64,000 nt of DNA, from contig JARSSP010000036.1 in assembly GCA_029624675.1 (NCBI GenBank), positions 124,001-188,000 of the forward strand, read 5' to 3'. The DNA comes from Candidatus Contendibacter sp. (GTDB lineage: Bacteria; Pseudomonadota; Gammaproteobacteria; Competibacterales; Competibacteraceae). Below the pieces are notes generated by a model. The model was not told where the DNA came from, made no database searches, and was given only the letters and a program-made list of their open reading frames with translations. This document shows positions 1 to 8,765 of this stretch, piece after piece. The translations under genes were made by a program, and so were the position numbers. Positions within the stretch are counted from its first letter, which is position 1. Every line of letters starts with the position of its first letter.

Positions 1-1555
1 CGGAGTCGCCCTTGCCTTCCAGGTAATCGCGCTGATTGACGCCGTCGAGCGTGGTCTTGACGATGCCGGGGTACTGGCCGGCCTCGATCTGCTTCTTCAG
101 GCTGTCGCCCTTGGGGCCGCCGGCGATGTCGACCAGGGTGGGCAGCCAGTCCAGCGCCGAGAAAATTTGGTCCTTGACCGTACCCGGCTGGATGTGTCCG
201 GGCCAGCGCACGACGAGCGGGGCGCGCATCCCACCCTCCCAGGTGGTCAGCTTGCCGCCCCGGAACGGGGTGACGCCGCCGTCCGGGTAGGTGATGGCCT
301 CGGCACCGTTGTCGGTGGTGAAGACGACGATGGTGTTGTCGAGCTGGCCCATGTCCTCCAGCTTCTTCAGCACGTAGCCGATATTGTCGTCGAGCTGTTT
401 CATCCCGACTTCGTTGATGCCCCAGTCCTTGCCGCCCTTCTCGCCCAGCATGGCCTCGTATTTGGGCGACAACATGGTGGTGATATGCATGCGCGCCGGG
501 TTATACCAGACGAAGAAGGGCTTGCCGGTCTTCTTGGGGTCGTGGCGGTCCAGGTAGTCGATCACCTTGGCCGAGATCTCCTCATCCACCGTCTTCGAGC
601 GCTCCAGCGTGAGCGGCCCTTCGTCCTTGCAGGTCTGGTTCTTCTCCGTGCCGTCGGACGACTTGCAGGCAATGATGGGCCGCGGCGGCGTCATGCACAG
701 AGTGGTCCTCGGATCGACCGCGCCGGGCGGGTCGGAGAGTCCGGGGACCGGGGTGTTCTTGCAGGGCGGTACGACGGTCTGCTCGGTCGGCGACTTGTTG
801 ATGTCCGGGAAGCTGACCCCCTGCATCGCATCCAGGTGATACAGGTAGCCCCAGAACTCCTGGAAGCCATGGGCCGTCGGCAGCGAGGCGGTCTTGTCGC
901 CCAGGTGGTTCTTGCCGAACTCGCCGGTGTTGTAGCCGAGATCCAGCAGGAACTTGGCCAGCGCCGGCGTGCCCGGCAACAGGGAACTGGTGGCGCCCGG
1001 CAACTGGGGCATGATCATGCCCGCCCGCAGCGGATGCATGCCGGTGAAGAAGGCGGTGCGCCCGGCCGTGCAACTCTGCTCGGCGTAGTAGGTCTGGAAG
1101 AGCGTGCCTTCCTGCCCGATGCGGTCGATATTGGGCGTCTCTCCGACCATAATCCCGCGGTGATAGGCGCCGACGTTCATGATGCCGATGTCGTCGCCCA
1201 TGATGAACAGGATGTTGGGCTTTTTGCCCCCGGCCGCGCCGGCGGCGCTGCCCGCCTTGGCGGCGATGGTCAGCTTCTGGCCTGGCTTGATCTCGTTCGA
1301 GGTCAGTTGGTTCTGCGCCTTCAGGGTTTCCACCGGGACCTGGAAGCGCTCGCCGATCACGATCAGTTCGTCACCCTCAACCACCCCATAAGTGGCGGTG
1401 ACGGTGTCGTACTGACCCTTGGCGTGATGGCGCACGCCCTGGTCAGCGGCCTGGGCAGCGCCGGCAGCCAGACAGGCCAGAGCCAGGACCGAGCCGGCGG
1501 TTTTGATTCCCCTCGCAAGGGGCGATTTCGAGAACGATGTTTTCTTGAGTGGCAT
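1..1555 (-). CDS. Arylsulfatase with N-terminal LysM-like domain (3' end outside window)
   Basis: Exported sulfatase that should hydrolyse sulfate esters. Translation from an ATG whose first base is 1555 is open to the window edge (518 residues seen). A GAGGAG ribosome-binding site precedes it. Residues 1-36 form a signal peptide ending AGAAQA. Residues 58-97 resemble a LysM module (VVEGDELIVIGERF, then KPGQKLTI). The sulfatase domain begins near residue 112 with a metal-binding DD pair at 121-122. C-T-A-G-R at 162-166 matches the C/S-x-P/A-x-R motif in which Cys becomes formylglycine, so an activating enzyme should be encoded elsewhere. TTDNGAE lies further on. The substrate cannot be predicted. 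No neighbouring gene suggests a sulfated-polysaccharide locus. Confidence 0.88.
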   Translation of the reverse strand, partial: MPLKKTSFSKSPLARGIKTAGSVLALACLAAGAAQAADQGVRHHAKGQYDTVTATYGVVEGDELIVIGERFQVPVETLKAQNQLTSNEIKPGQKLTIAAKAGSAAGAAGGKKPNILFIMGDDIGIMNVGAYHRGIMVGETPNIDRIGQEGTLFQTYYAEQSCTAGRTAFFTGMHPLRAGMIMPQLPGATSSLLPGTPALAKFLLDLGYNTGEFGKNHLGDKTASLPTAHGFQEFWGYLYHLDAMQGVSFPDINKSPTEQTVVPPCKNTPVPGLSDPPGAVDPRTTLCMTPPRPIIACKSSDGTEKNQTCKDEGPLTLERSKTVDEEISAKVIDYLDRHDPKKTGKPFFVWYNPARMHITTMLSPKYEAMLGEKGGKDWGINEVGMKQLDDNIGYVLKKLEDMGQLDNTIVVFTTDNGAEAITYPDGGVTPFRGGKLTTWEGGMRAPLVVRWPGHIQPGTVKDQIFSALDWLPTLVDIAGGPKGDSLKKQIEAGQYPGIVKTTLDGVNQRDYLEGKGDS

Positions 1556-1586
1556 GGGCGATGCTCTCCTCGGTTAGGTGGGGTGG

Positions 1587-2006
1587 TCATAAGCTGGCGG
1601 CATTCGACGGGGTCGGGTTGCGGCCTTCATCGAGCCTCGCGGATTCGATCACCGCTTCGATGGTCTCCAGCAGTGTGGTGCCGCGAAACGGTTTGGTCAG
1701 ATAAGCCGCCGCGCCCCGCCGCGCCGCCTCCTCGCTCAAACCCGGCGCGTCATGGGCCGTGATCACGATCACCGGCGGCCTCCCGCCGGGCGTGCGCCGG
1801 GCAGCCAATAGGTCGAAACCGGACATCCCCGGCAATTTCAGGTCGCAGACCACGCATGCGGCGTCTCCGGCGGCGGGGTCCACCAGCAGCGCTTCCACCG
1901 AGGTGTAGGCCGTGGTCCGCCAGCCGGTGGTGTTTAACAGGCGTTCGAGCGCTGGTCGCAGGCTATCGTCATCCTCAACAACAAGTATTAGTTTGTCGGC
2001 TACCAT
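1587..2006 (-). CDS. Single-domain response regulator (receiver only)
   Basis: 139-residue protein made only of a CheY/FixJ-type receiver. It shows the acidic pair in VVEDDDSL, the phospho-acceptor Asp in VVCDLKLPGMSGFD, the Thr of IVITAH and the Lys of YLTKPF. There is no output domain. The start at 2006 is preferred to an upstream ATG at 2021 because GAGGAGG lies about seven bases before it. It sits on the same strand as a sensor kinase and FixJ-like regulator about 0.6 kb upstream, so it may act as an extra phosphate acceptor or sink for that kinase. That role is inferred from position only. Confidence 0.85.
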   Translation of the reverse strand: MVADKLILVVEDDDSLRPALERLLNTTGWRTTAYTSVEALLVDPAAGDAACVVCDLKLPGMSGFDLLAARRTPGGRPPVIVITAHDAPGLSEEAARRGAAAYLTKPFRGTTLLETIEAVIESARLDEGRNPTPSNAASL

Positions 2007-2103
2007 CGCGGACCTCCTCATCGACGGGCAAGCCGATCAATGCGAGAGCAAACCCCACTCCGGTGTTGGAGGCGACCGGAGAGGGCTTGTCACGGAGATT
2101 CGC

Positions 2104-2415
2104 TTACTTGCCGGTCATGCCCTGCCAGTCCTTCTGGGTCATGGGCGAGTCGTAGGGCTTGTCCTTGTACTTCTGGTTGGCTTCGCTAAAAAAGCTCTTC
2201 AGGGCCGACTCGGCGCTGGTGCCCGGTTTCGCTTTCGTCGCTGCGGCAGTGACGCCCGGGTGTGCTTGCGCTTCCGCCATGCTGACTTGGCCGTCCTTAT
2301 TGGTGTCGACTTGATCGAAAGGGGGGAAACTTTCATCTTTCCAGCCGCCCGCCAAGGCAACGCCAGCGCCCATCAACAAAGCCAAGCCACTCGTGGTAAT
2401 CAAGGATTTCTTCAT
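2104..2415 (-). CDS. Secreted EF-hand protein
   Basis: 103-residue protein with a clear signal peptide (MKKSLITTSGLALLMG, likely cleavage after ALA) and one canonical calcium-binding EF-hand loop, DTNKDGQVSMAE, near residue 38. The rest is polar, Ala/Lys rich and without cysteines; a second loop, if present, is degenerate. A GGAGA site lies seven bases before the ATG. It probably binds Ca2+ in the periplasm or outside. It is a single gene between two signalling genes with spaces on both sides. Its partner and exact role are unknown. Confidence 0.75.
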   Translation of the reverse strand: MKKSLITTSGLALLMGAGVALAGGWKDESFPPFDQVDTNKDGQVSMAEAQAHPGVTAAATKAKPGTSAESALKSFFSEANQKYKDKPYDSPMTQKDWQGMTGK

Positions 2416-2633
2416 GTCGTTTCTCCAGATTGAACGTCGTTTTCGTACCGTCGCGTCAAACCGCCGCGCGGAGCATCAAACATGCGACCGGCTTGTTCCC
2501 ATGGAATGTCCGACCGAACCGCATGTTTTATTATTTATCATCTCATCGAGACGGCTCCGAGACTATTGGACGAAAGGGCAATGGAGCTTGCCCGAAAGGG
2601 CAAAGGCGAACGTGGCCGCGAGCACGGCCGGGG

Positions 2634-3254
2634 TCAATCCGGCAGATGTTGCAGCCGCTCGGCCAGCCGGCCGAGCTCGGCCGCCGAGTTCGCGCCCAGT
2701 TTGGCCATGAGCTGCGCGCGTTGTAGTTTGACGGTGCGCTCCGCGATCCCCAGTGTGTCGGCGATCTGCTTGTTGATCTGACCGGCGACGATCCGGTCGA
2801 AAACCGCGCGCTCGCGGGGGGTCAGCGCGGCGAAGGCCGCGCGCAGCCGCTCCGCCTCCGCGCGGGCCACGCGTTGGGCCGCGTCGCGGTCGAGCGCGCG
2901 CTGGAGCGCCTCGAACAGGGCCTCGCGCTCGACCGGCTTGGTCAGAAAATCCACCGCACCGGCCTTCATCGCCCGCACGCTGGCGGTCACGTCGGCATAG
3001 CCGGTCAGAAACACCACCGGCAACGGGTTGCTCTGGCACCGCAGGGTCGCCTGCAGGTCGAGACCCGACGGCCCCGGCATTCGCACGTCCAACAGCAGGC
3101 AGCCGGGGCGATCCGGCGGTGGCTGCAACAGAAAATCCCCCGTCGAGGCGTAGCCGCGCGCTTCGAAGCCGGCCGCGCCGAGCAACCGCAGCAGCGCGGT
3201 CCGCAACGACTCGTCATCATCGACGACGTGGATCATGGGTGGAAGGGTGGTCAT
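2634..3254 (-). CDS. FixJ/NarL-type response regulator
   Basis: 206-residue two-domain regulator. An N-terminal receiver (VVDDDESLRTALLR, acceptor Asp in LLLDVRMPGPSGLD, FLTGYAD, FLTKPVERE) is followed by a LuxR-type helix-turn-helix from about residue 145 (LTPRERAVFDRIVAGQINKQ, ERTVKLQRAQLMAKLG). The ATG at 3254 overlaps the TGA of the upstream kinase (ATGA), so the pair is translationally coupled and almost certainly a cognate two-component system. A longer reading frame extends upstream inside the kinase gene but lacks family similarity. Target genes are unknown; the unit ends with this gene. Confidence 0.9.
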   Translation of the reverse strand: MTTLPPMIHVVDDDESLRTALLRLLGAAGFEARGYASTGDFLLQPPPDRPGCLLLDVRMPGPSGLDLQATLRCQSNPLPVVFLTGYADVTASVRAMKAGAVDFLTKPVEREALFEALQRALDRDAAQRVARAEAERLRAAFAALTPRERAVFDRIVAGQINKQIADTLGIAERTVKLQRAQLMAKLGANSAAELGRLAERLQHLPD

Positions 3255-5176
3255 GCCGGCCCCAGCGAACCCGCGTCGCCGGCCACGGGCCATTCGGCCT
3301 GGAACACCGCGCCTTCGCCAAGACGGGATTCGGCCCGGATGCGGCCGCCGTGGACCTCGACGAGGGTGCGGGCAATCGACAGCCCCAGCCCCATGCCCCG
3401 GCGCTTGGTGCTGAAGAATGAATCGAACAGCTTCGGCAGGTGCTCGGGGGCGATGCCATGACCACAATCGCGTACCACGAGGATCACGCGGTCCGCGTCG
3501 CGTTCGACGGACACGGCTACCGTGCGCCGGGCCTCGGGCAGGCCGTTCACCGCATCCAGGGCGTTGAGCACCAGATTGAGGAGCACCTGCTGGATCTGAA
3601 CCCGGTCGCCGACCAGGGGGGCGGCGGTCGCGGCGGGTCGTACCTCAAGCGCCACCCCGCGCCGCCGCGCTTCGGGCTGTAGCACAGGCTCCATCTCCCT
3701 GACGGCGCCGTTCAGATCGAAGGGTTGCCGTTCGACCGCATGCTTGGCCAGCAACGCCCGCAGCCGCTGGATCACCGCGCTGGCCCGCAGGTCGTCCCGG
3801 CGGATGTCGGCGAGAATCGCGCGCAGTTCGTCGCGCCGGTCCACGCCGGAGGTGAGTAGAAGATCGGCGGTGTCGGCGTTGCTCAGGATCGCGCCGAGCG
3901 GCTGGTTGATCTCGTGGGCGATCGCGCCCGTCAATTCCCCGGCGACCGCCAGCCGCGCCGCGTGCGCCAGTTCGAAGCGCTGTTGCTGTACGGCCAGATT
4001 GGCCAGGCGGCGACGGCGGCGTTCGACGAGGAGCCAGGCAATCAGCCCCGCTTGAAGCAAAAACACGGCGGCGGCCATGATCGCTTCGTTTCGGTGCGCC
4101 TCCAGGAACGTCGGTTCCTTGAACCACGCGATGGCGTCGCCCGGAATCGCGTTCGCGTCGATGTCCCAGCGGCGGACCTGCCGCCAGTCGAAGTTTGCGG
4201 TCGGGAGCATGATCTCCGGCAAGCGCAGCGCGGTGGGCGTGACGCCGGCGAGTAAAGCGTTCGCGATCTCTCCCGCCTGTCGTCCCATGGCCGCGAAATT
4301 CGGCATGGAACCACCGACGATGCCGGTACCCATGAAGGTATCGAACGGTCCGTACACCGGCGCGGCGGCGGCGGCCATGAGCCGGGCAGCCTCGCGAGGA
4401 GAGAACTGGCGACCCACGCCGTCCTCGAAATAGCCGGGCGTGAATACCACGGCGTCGCTGCCCAACTCGCTCAGCCGCTTCAATATCGCATCAGTTGGCA
4501 GGCCGACAAGAAACTCGACGGTTACCCGGCCCTGAAATTGCAAGATTTCGCCGCGCAGCTTGGCTTCCCAGGCGTGATCCTGCGCGGAGGACCCCGTCAC
4601 CACCACCAGCCGCCGGGCCCGCGGATGCCAGCGCAGCGCCAGGTCGATGGTGCCCGGGAAATCGTATTCAATGGGGACGCCAACCACGTCGGCGGGCAGC
4701 GGCGGAAGCGATGACAGGAACGACCGGGCAACGGCCCCGTGGACCATCGGGATCCGTGGGAACAGTTCGGCGCGATGGCGGAGCAGGAAATCGAGCGATT
4801 CTTCACCCGCGGCGACCAGGACACCCGGCGGCCGCCGGGCGTACTTCTCGTTCAGGAATAGGGCCAGGGCGCGAATGTAGGACGCCCCGTCGAAGCGGGG
4901 ATAGTTGAGAAACTCGGCGCTCAGCTCGGTCGAATCGGCGAGTGTCTCGCGCAGGCCGGCTTCAAATTCGAGGTTCGCCGGCAACAGCCGATGGTTGGAA
5001 TACAGCACGAGGACGTGCTGGGTCTCCCCAGCCAGGGCAGGTGACACCAGCAAGAAACAACACGCGACCACAAATCCCATGAGGCAGGATCGAGCGTTGG
5101 AGCCAGCCGCGAGCATCGTTGCCGTCATTCGACCAAAAAGCGCTATGAGGTATCGTGACAATTCTAACCGATCCAC
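3251..5176 (-). CDS. Sensor histidine kinase with periplasmic-binding-protein-like input domain
   Basis: 641 residues. After a hydrophobic signal/anchor (about 30-50), residues 55-360 look like the ABC substrate-binding fold seen in some sensor kinases (HVLVLYSNHRLLP, VVGVPIEYDFPGTIDLAL). A transmembrane helix lies at about 368-388. The HisKA box is GAIAHEINQPLGAI with His near 421. The ATPase domain has its N box in QVLLNLVLNALDAV and glycine boxes DCGHGIAP and GMGLGLSIARTLVEVHGG. It should sense a small periplasmic ligand and phosphorylate the coupled FixJ-like regulator. The start is a GTG with GGAG about 12 bases upstream; an internal ATG is an alternative. Confidence 0.88.
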   Translation of the reverse strand: MDRLELSRYLIALFGRMTATMLAAGSNARSCLMGFVVACCFLLVSPALAGETQHVLVLYSNHRLLPANLEFEAGLRETLADSTELSAEFLNYPRFDGASYIRALALFLNEKYARRPPGVLVAAGEESLDFLLRHRAELFPRIPMVHGAVARSFLSSLPPLPADVVGVPIEYDFPGTIDLALRWHPRARRLVVVTGSSAQDHAWEAKLRGEILQFQGRVTVEFLVGLPTDAILKRLSELGSDAVVFTPGYFEDGVGRQFSPREAARLMAAAAAPVYGPFDTFMGTGIVGGSMPNFAAMGRQAGEIANALLAGVTPTALRLPEIMLPTANFDWRQVRRWDIDANAIPGDAIAWFKEPTFLEAHRNEAIMAAAVFLLQAGLIAWLLVERRRRRLANLAVQQQRFELAHAARLAVAGELTGAIAHEINQPLGAILSNADTADLLLTSGVDRRDELRAILADIRRDDLRASAVIQRLRALLAKHAVERQPFDLNGAVREMEPVLQPEARRRGVALEVRPAATAAPLVGDRVQIQQVLLNLVLNALDAVNGLPEARRTVAVSVERDADRVILVVRDCGHGIAPEHLPKLFDSFFSTKRRGMGLGLSIARTLVEVHGGRIRAESRLGEGAVFQAEWPVAGDAGSLGPA

Positions 5177-5261
5177 GCGCGGTTACTTCTCCGGCTCGCT
5201 CTCCTAGCCGGTCGTTGAGGGACGTATTGATATGGCAGGAAATCCGTTCGGAGGATAGGCT

Positions 5262-6626
5262 CTAACCCCCGTTGCCATCCCCACCCAAGACAGCGCCCCG
5301 AGTGCGAATCACCTCCGCGTAAAATCGGCCGCTCGCCTTGATGGCGCGCCGCTGGCTGGCGTAATCCACGTGGATCAGGCCGAAGCGTTTCGAATAGCCA
5401 TGCGCCCACTCGAAATTATCCAGCAGCGACCAGGCGAAATAACCCCGCAGATCCACGCCGTTACGCATCGCTACCAGAGCCGCGCGCAGGTGGTCGCGCA
5501 GATAGCGCCGCCGCAATGGATCGTCCACCCCACCGTCCGCTTGCGGCGGATCGTAGAACGCCGCGCCGTTTTCGGTGATGTACAGCGGCAGCGGCCCGTA
5601 ACGGCTGGCGACCCACTCCAGAATGTCGGTCAGTCCCTGGGGATACACTTCCCAGTCCAGCGCGGTGTGCGTTTGCCGATCCTGGCGAACTCCCGCCGTC
5701 TCCAGCGGCCAGACTCCCGGCGCGTGCCGCACCACTTGCCGGCTGTAATAGTTGACGCCAAGGAAATCCAACGGCTGGCGGATGAAATCGAAATCGGCGT
5801 CGGAAAATGTGGGCCAGGCCGGGCCGAAAATCTCTGCTAGCTCGCACGGATAGGCCCCCAGAAACACTGGATCAAGGTAGTAACGGTTGGCGTAGGCATC
5901 GGCCCGCATGGTGGCGTTCAAATCCTCGGCGGTTTCCCGATCTGGGTACTTCGGCTCCAGATTGACCACCAGGCCGATCCGATGCCGACCCTCGGCCCGG
6001 TAGGCTTGCACGGCGGCGGCGTGCGCCCGCAATAGATGATGAGCAGCGATGGGCGCGGCATGGGGATTGCGCTGGCCTGGCGCCAGTGTGCCATGCAGAT
6101 AGCCGCCGTCCACCACCACCCACGGTTCGTTCAGGGTCACCCAGAGTTTCACCCGGTCGTCCAGCGCCTGGAACAGAATGCGCGCGTAGTCGGCGAACCA
6201 GTCGGCGCTGGCGGGATTCAACCAGCCGCCGAGGCGATCCAGCGCCGCCGGCAAATCCCAGTGGTACAGAGTCAGCATGGGTTGGATACCGTGTTCCAGC
6301 AGCGCGTCTACCAGCCGTTCGTAGAAACCCAATCCCCGTGGGTTGATTCGACCGCGCCCCTCCGGCAACACTCGGCTCCAGGACACGCTGAAGCGGTAGG
6401 CGTTCAGGCCCAGCTCCCGCATTCGCTCGATGTCCTCCCCGTAACGATGGTAGTGATCGCAGGCCACGTCGCCAGTCTCGTTCGCGTGAACTCGGCCCGG
6501 CGTGTGCGCGAATTCATGCCAGATGCTCGGTCCAGCGCCATCGGCCAGTGGCGATCCTTCGATCTGATAGGCCGAGGTGGCGGCGCCCCAGAGAAAATCG
6601 GCGGGGAACGGCAAGGGGTCAGACAT
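5262..6626 (-). CDS. Glycoside hydrolase family 1 beta-glucosidase
   Basis: 454-residue cytoplasmic enzyme of normal GH1 length, with no signal peptide. It starts with the typical FLWGAATSAYQIEG. The acid/base Glu is in TLNEPW and the nucleophile Glu in YITENGAAF. Other GH1 landmarks are YRFSVSWSR, LYHWDLP and WSLLDNFEWAHGYSKRFGL. It should release glucose or a related sugar from beta-glucosides. The start at 6626 has GGAGG seven bases upstream; an in-frame ATG at 6737 is rejected. The gene stands alone. The nearest sugar transporter in the window is some 48 kb away, so the supply route for its substrate is not evident. Confidence 0.93.
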   Translation of the reverse strand: MSDPLPFPADFLWGAATSAYQIEGSPLADGAGPSIWHEFAHTPGRVHANETGDVACDHYHRYGEDIERMRELGLNAYRFSVSWSRVLPEGRGRINPRGLGFYERLVDALLEHGIQPMLTLYHWDLPAALDRLGGWLNPASADWFADYARILFQALDDRVKLWVTLNEPWVVVDGGYLHGTLAPGQRNPHAAPIAAHHLLRAHAAAVQAYRAEGRHRIGLVVNLEPKYPDRETAEDLNATMRADAYANRYYLDPVFLGAYPCELAEIFGPAWPTFSDADFDFIRQPLDFLGVNYYSRQVVRHAPGVWPLETAGVRQDRQTHTALDWEVYPQGLTDILEWVASRYGPLPLYITENGAAFYDPPQADGGVDDPLRRRYLRDHLRAALVAMRNGVDLRGYFAWSLLDNFEWAHGYSKRFGLIHVDYASQRRAIKASGRFYAEVIRTRGAVLGGDGNGG

Positions 6627-6735
6627 GAGGAAACCTCCAAGTCGGCAAGGGAGCGGTGGGGTTGAATAGCAGACACCGTTGAAAACTGAAATCGCTTGTT
6701 GCAGTCTCCATTGAAATCGAACCCAGGAACAGCCC

Positions 6736-7995
6736 ATGCCGCATCCCTCCGCATCAGATCCGGCCGATCCCGCTGGAACTTTCCCTCCAGTCAGCGGTTA
6801 TTACTCCGCGCTGAAGACCGGTTTTCAGGAAACGACCCGGCGCGTGCAGGAAATGCATCGCGCCATTGCCGACCTGTCCTTTCAGGCGGCGCGGTGGATG
6901 CCGCCGGGTTTGGCCGGGCCGGTGCGACTGGTGAAGAACGCGCACGACACGATTACCGACGGGGTCTACGCCACGATCCGCCAGAGTGGCGGCGGGTTGC
7001 TCGCAGCCGCCGCCTGGCTTGAACAGCGCGCCGCCGCCAACGCGCCCGCCCCGACCGCGCCACCCAGCCGTCTGGCTATCGGCCTGCGCAGCGCCCTCAA
7101 TGCCACCGTTGGCGATCACCTGGCCAGCAGTGCCAACCCACTTGCCATTACCATGGGTTTCTACGCCGCCGGTTACCATCCCATCCCGCTCACGGCCGCC
7201 AGCCTGCGCGCGCACCTGCCCGATCCCGGCGACCACCTGTGTATTTTCATCCACGGCCTCGGCTGTGACGAGCAGAGCTGGCAATCGGTCGCCAAAACCG
7301 TCGGGGATGCGCCAAGTCCGCCCTACGGTGCGCGGTTGCAGGCCGATCTGGGCTATACCCCGCTCTACCTGCGCTACAACACTGGCCTGCCGATTGCGGA
7401 CAACAGCCACCAACTGGCGCGGCTGTTGTGCGACCTTCTCGCCGCCTGGCCGCGGCCATTGCGGGAACTGGTGCTGATCGGTCACAGCATGGGCGGGTTG
7501 GTGGCGCGCGGTGCCTGCGACGAAGCCGCCGCTAAGAACCTGCCTTGGTTGAAACCGACCCGCATGGTGATTTGTCTGGGCTCGCCGCATCGCGGCGCTC
7601 CCTTGGCGAAACTGGGCCACCTGGCCACGGCTGCCTTGCATCTCTCCAAGGTGACCGCGCCATTGGCCAAAATCGCCGCTGCCCGCAGCGCCGGCGTCAA
7701 GGATTTGCGCCACGGCTTGCGTGCGCAGGAGGAACGCACGCAAGCGGCGGCGATGGCATCCAGCGTGGCCTATCGATTTATCAGCGCCAACCTGACCGAG
7801 GACCCCGATCATCCGCTGGGCCATATCCTGGGCGATGGTCTGGTCACGCTCGGCAGTGCCACGCCGCCTAAACTGGCGGATGATGTGGATTCGGTTCGTC
7901 TGGGCGGTCTGGGCCACATGGCCCTGCTGAACGAGCCTCGGGCGTATGAGTGGATCAGGCAATGGCTAGGCGTGCCTGGCAAGAGGGACCGGTGA
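6736..7995 (+). CDS. Alpha/beta hydrolase, lipase/PGAP1-like
   Basis: 419 residues. An N-terminal region of about 160 residues without recognisable motifs precedes an alpha/beta hydrolase domain: oxyanion region FIHGLGCDEQSW, nucleophile elbow GHSMGGLVARGA, lipase-like GSPHRGAPLAKLG, an acidic-residue region GDGLVT and a C-terminal candidate His in GLGHMALLNEP. This layout recalls PGAP1-like or triacylglycerol-lipase-like esterases. No signal peptide is obvious. The stop overlaps the bioH start (TGATG), implying translational coupling with a second, unrelated-looking alpha/beta hydrolase. The substrate is unknown; an acyl ester or membrane lipid is a guess. Confidence 0.75.
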   Translation: MPHPSASDPADPAGTFPPVSGYYSALKTGFQETTRRVQEMHRAIADLSFQAARWMPPGLAGPVRLVKNAHDTITDGVYATIRQSGGGLLAAAAWLEQRAAANAPAPTAPPSRLAIGLRSALNATVGDHLASSANPLAITMGFYAAGYHPIPLTAASLRAHLPDPGDHLCIFIHGLGCDEQSWQSVAKTVGDAPSPPYGARLQADLGYTPLYLRYNTGLPIADNSHQLARLLCDLLAAWPRPLRELVLIGHSMGGLVARGACDEAAAKNLPWLKPTRMVICLGSPHRGAPLAKLGHLATAALHLSKVTAPLAKIAAARSAGVKDLRHGLRAQEERTQAAAMASSVAYRFISANLTEDPDHPLGHILGDGLVTLGSATPPKLADDVDSVRLGGLGHMALLNEPRAYEWIRQWLGVPGKRDR

Positions 7996-8765
7996 TGAAC
8001 CCGCCTTACCACCACACCCTCGGTTCTGGGCCGGACGTGCTGTTGCTGCACGGCTGGGGCATGCACTCTGGTGTCTGGGAAAACGTGGTTGAGGGGCTGC
8101 GCGATGATTACCGGATCACGATGCTTGACCTGCCGGGTCACGGTTACAGCCACGGGTCGGAACCCGCCTCTACCCTGGATGCCTTGACGGCGGCGGCGCT
8201 CGCCATCGCGCCGCCCCGCGCGGCCTGGGTCGGCTGGTCGCTGGGCGGACTGGCGGCCCAGCGGGCGGCAACCATCGCGCCGGAACGAGTCAGCCGCTTG
8301 GTGCTGGTCAACAGCACGCCCTGTTTCGCCCAGCGACCCGACTGGCCGCACGGCATCCCCTTAGCGGTATTACAGGGCTTCGCACGGGAACTGCGCCAAG
8401 ATTATCGTGCCGTGCTTAAGCGCTTCGTCGCCCTGGAAGTTCACGGCAGCGAGCACGCCAGCGCCCAGTTGCGTCGGCTCAAGGCGATGTTGTTTCAGCG
8501 TGGCGAGCCGGACGTGACGGCGTTGGAGGACGGGCTGGCGATTTTGGAACAGACCGACCTGCGCGCCCAACTGCCGCGTATCGTCTGCCCGACCCTGCTG
8601 CTCATGGGGCAGCGTGATCAACTGACGCCGGCGGCGGCCGGGGAAGCCATGCGCGACCTGCTGCCGGATGCCCGGCTCCACGTTTTCGCTCGCGCCGGCC
8701 ACGCGCCCTTTTTCTCTCACTTGGCGGAATTTGTGACCCAATTGCGAGCGTTTCTCGATGCGTGA
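7995..8765 (+). CDS. bioH: Pimeloyl-[acyl-carrier protein] methyl ester esterase BioH
   Basis: 256-residue cytoplasmic alpha/beta hydrolase. It should cleave the methyl ester from pimeloyl-ACP to end the BioC-BioH route to the biotin carbon chain. Motifs are LLLHGWGMHSGVW, the Ser elbow GWSLGG, an Asp region MGQRDQLTP and His in RAGHAPFFSH, at typical BioH positions. The ATG at 7995 overlaps the previous stop and has GAGGG seven bases upstream; a longer frame from 7950 is rejected. It overlaps bioC by eight bases, which supports the call. The other bio genes (bioA, B, D, F) are not in the window. Confidence 0.93.
   Translation: MNPPYHHTLGSGPDVLLLHGWGMHSGVWENVVEGLRDDYRITMLDLPGHGYSHGSEPASTLDALTAAALAIAPPRAAWVGWSLGGLAAQRAATIAPERVSRLVLVNSTPCFAQRPDWPHGIPLAVLQGFARELRQDYRAVLKRFVALEVHGSEHASAQLRRLKAMLFQRGEPDVTALEDGLAILEQTDLRAQLPRIVCPTLLLMGQRDQLTPAAAGEAMRDLLPDARLHVFARAGHAPFFSHLAEFVTQLRAFLDA

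Noticed and set aside
167..1762. Long plus-strand reading frame of about 530 codons opposite the sulfatase
   Set aside because: It has no family motifs and is antisense to a clear sulfatase with a signal peptide and catalytic residues; long shadow frames are common in GC-rich DNA.
6754..7962. Minus-strand frame of about 400 codons opposite the alpha/beta hydrolase
   Set aside because: Low-complexity, basic, no motifs; the plus strand has a coherent hydrolase with a coupled downstream gene.
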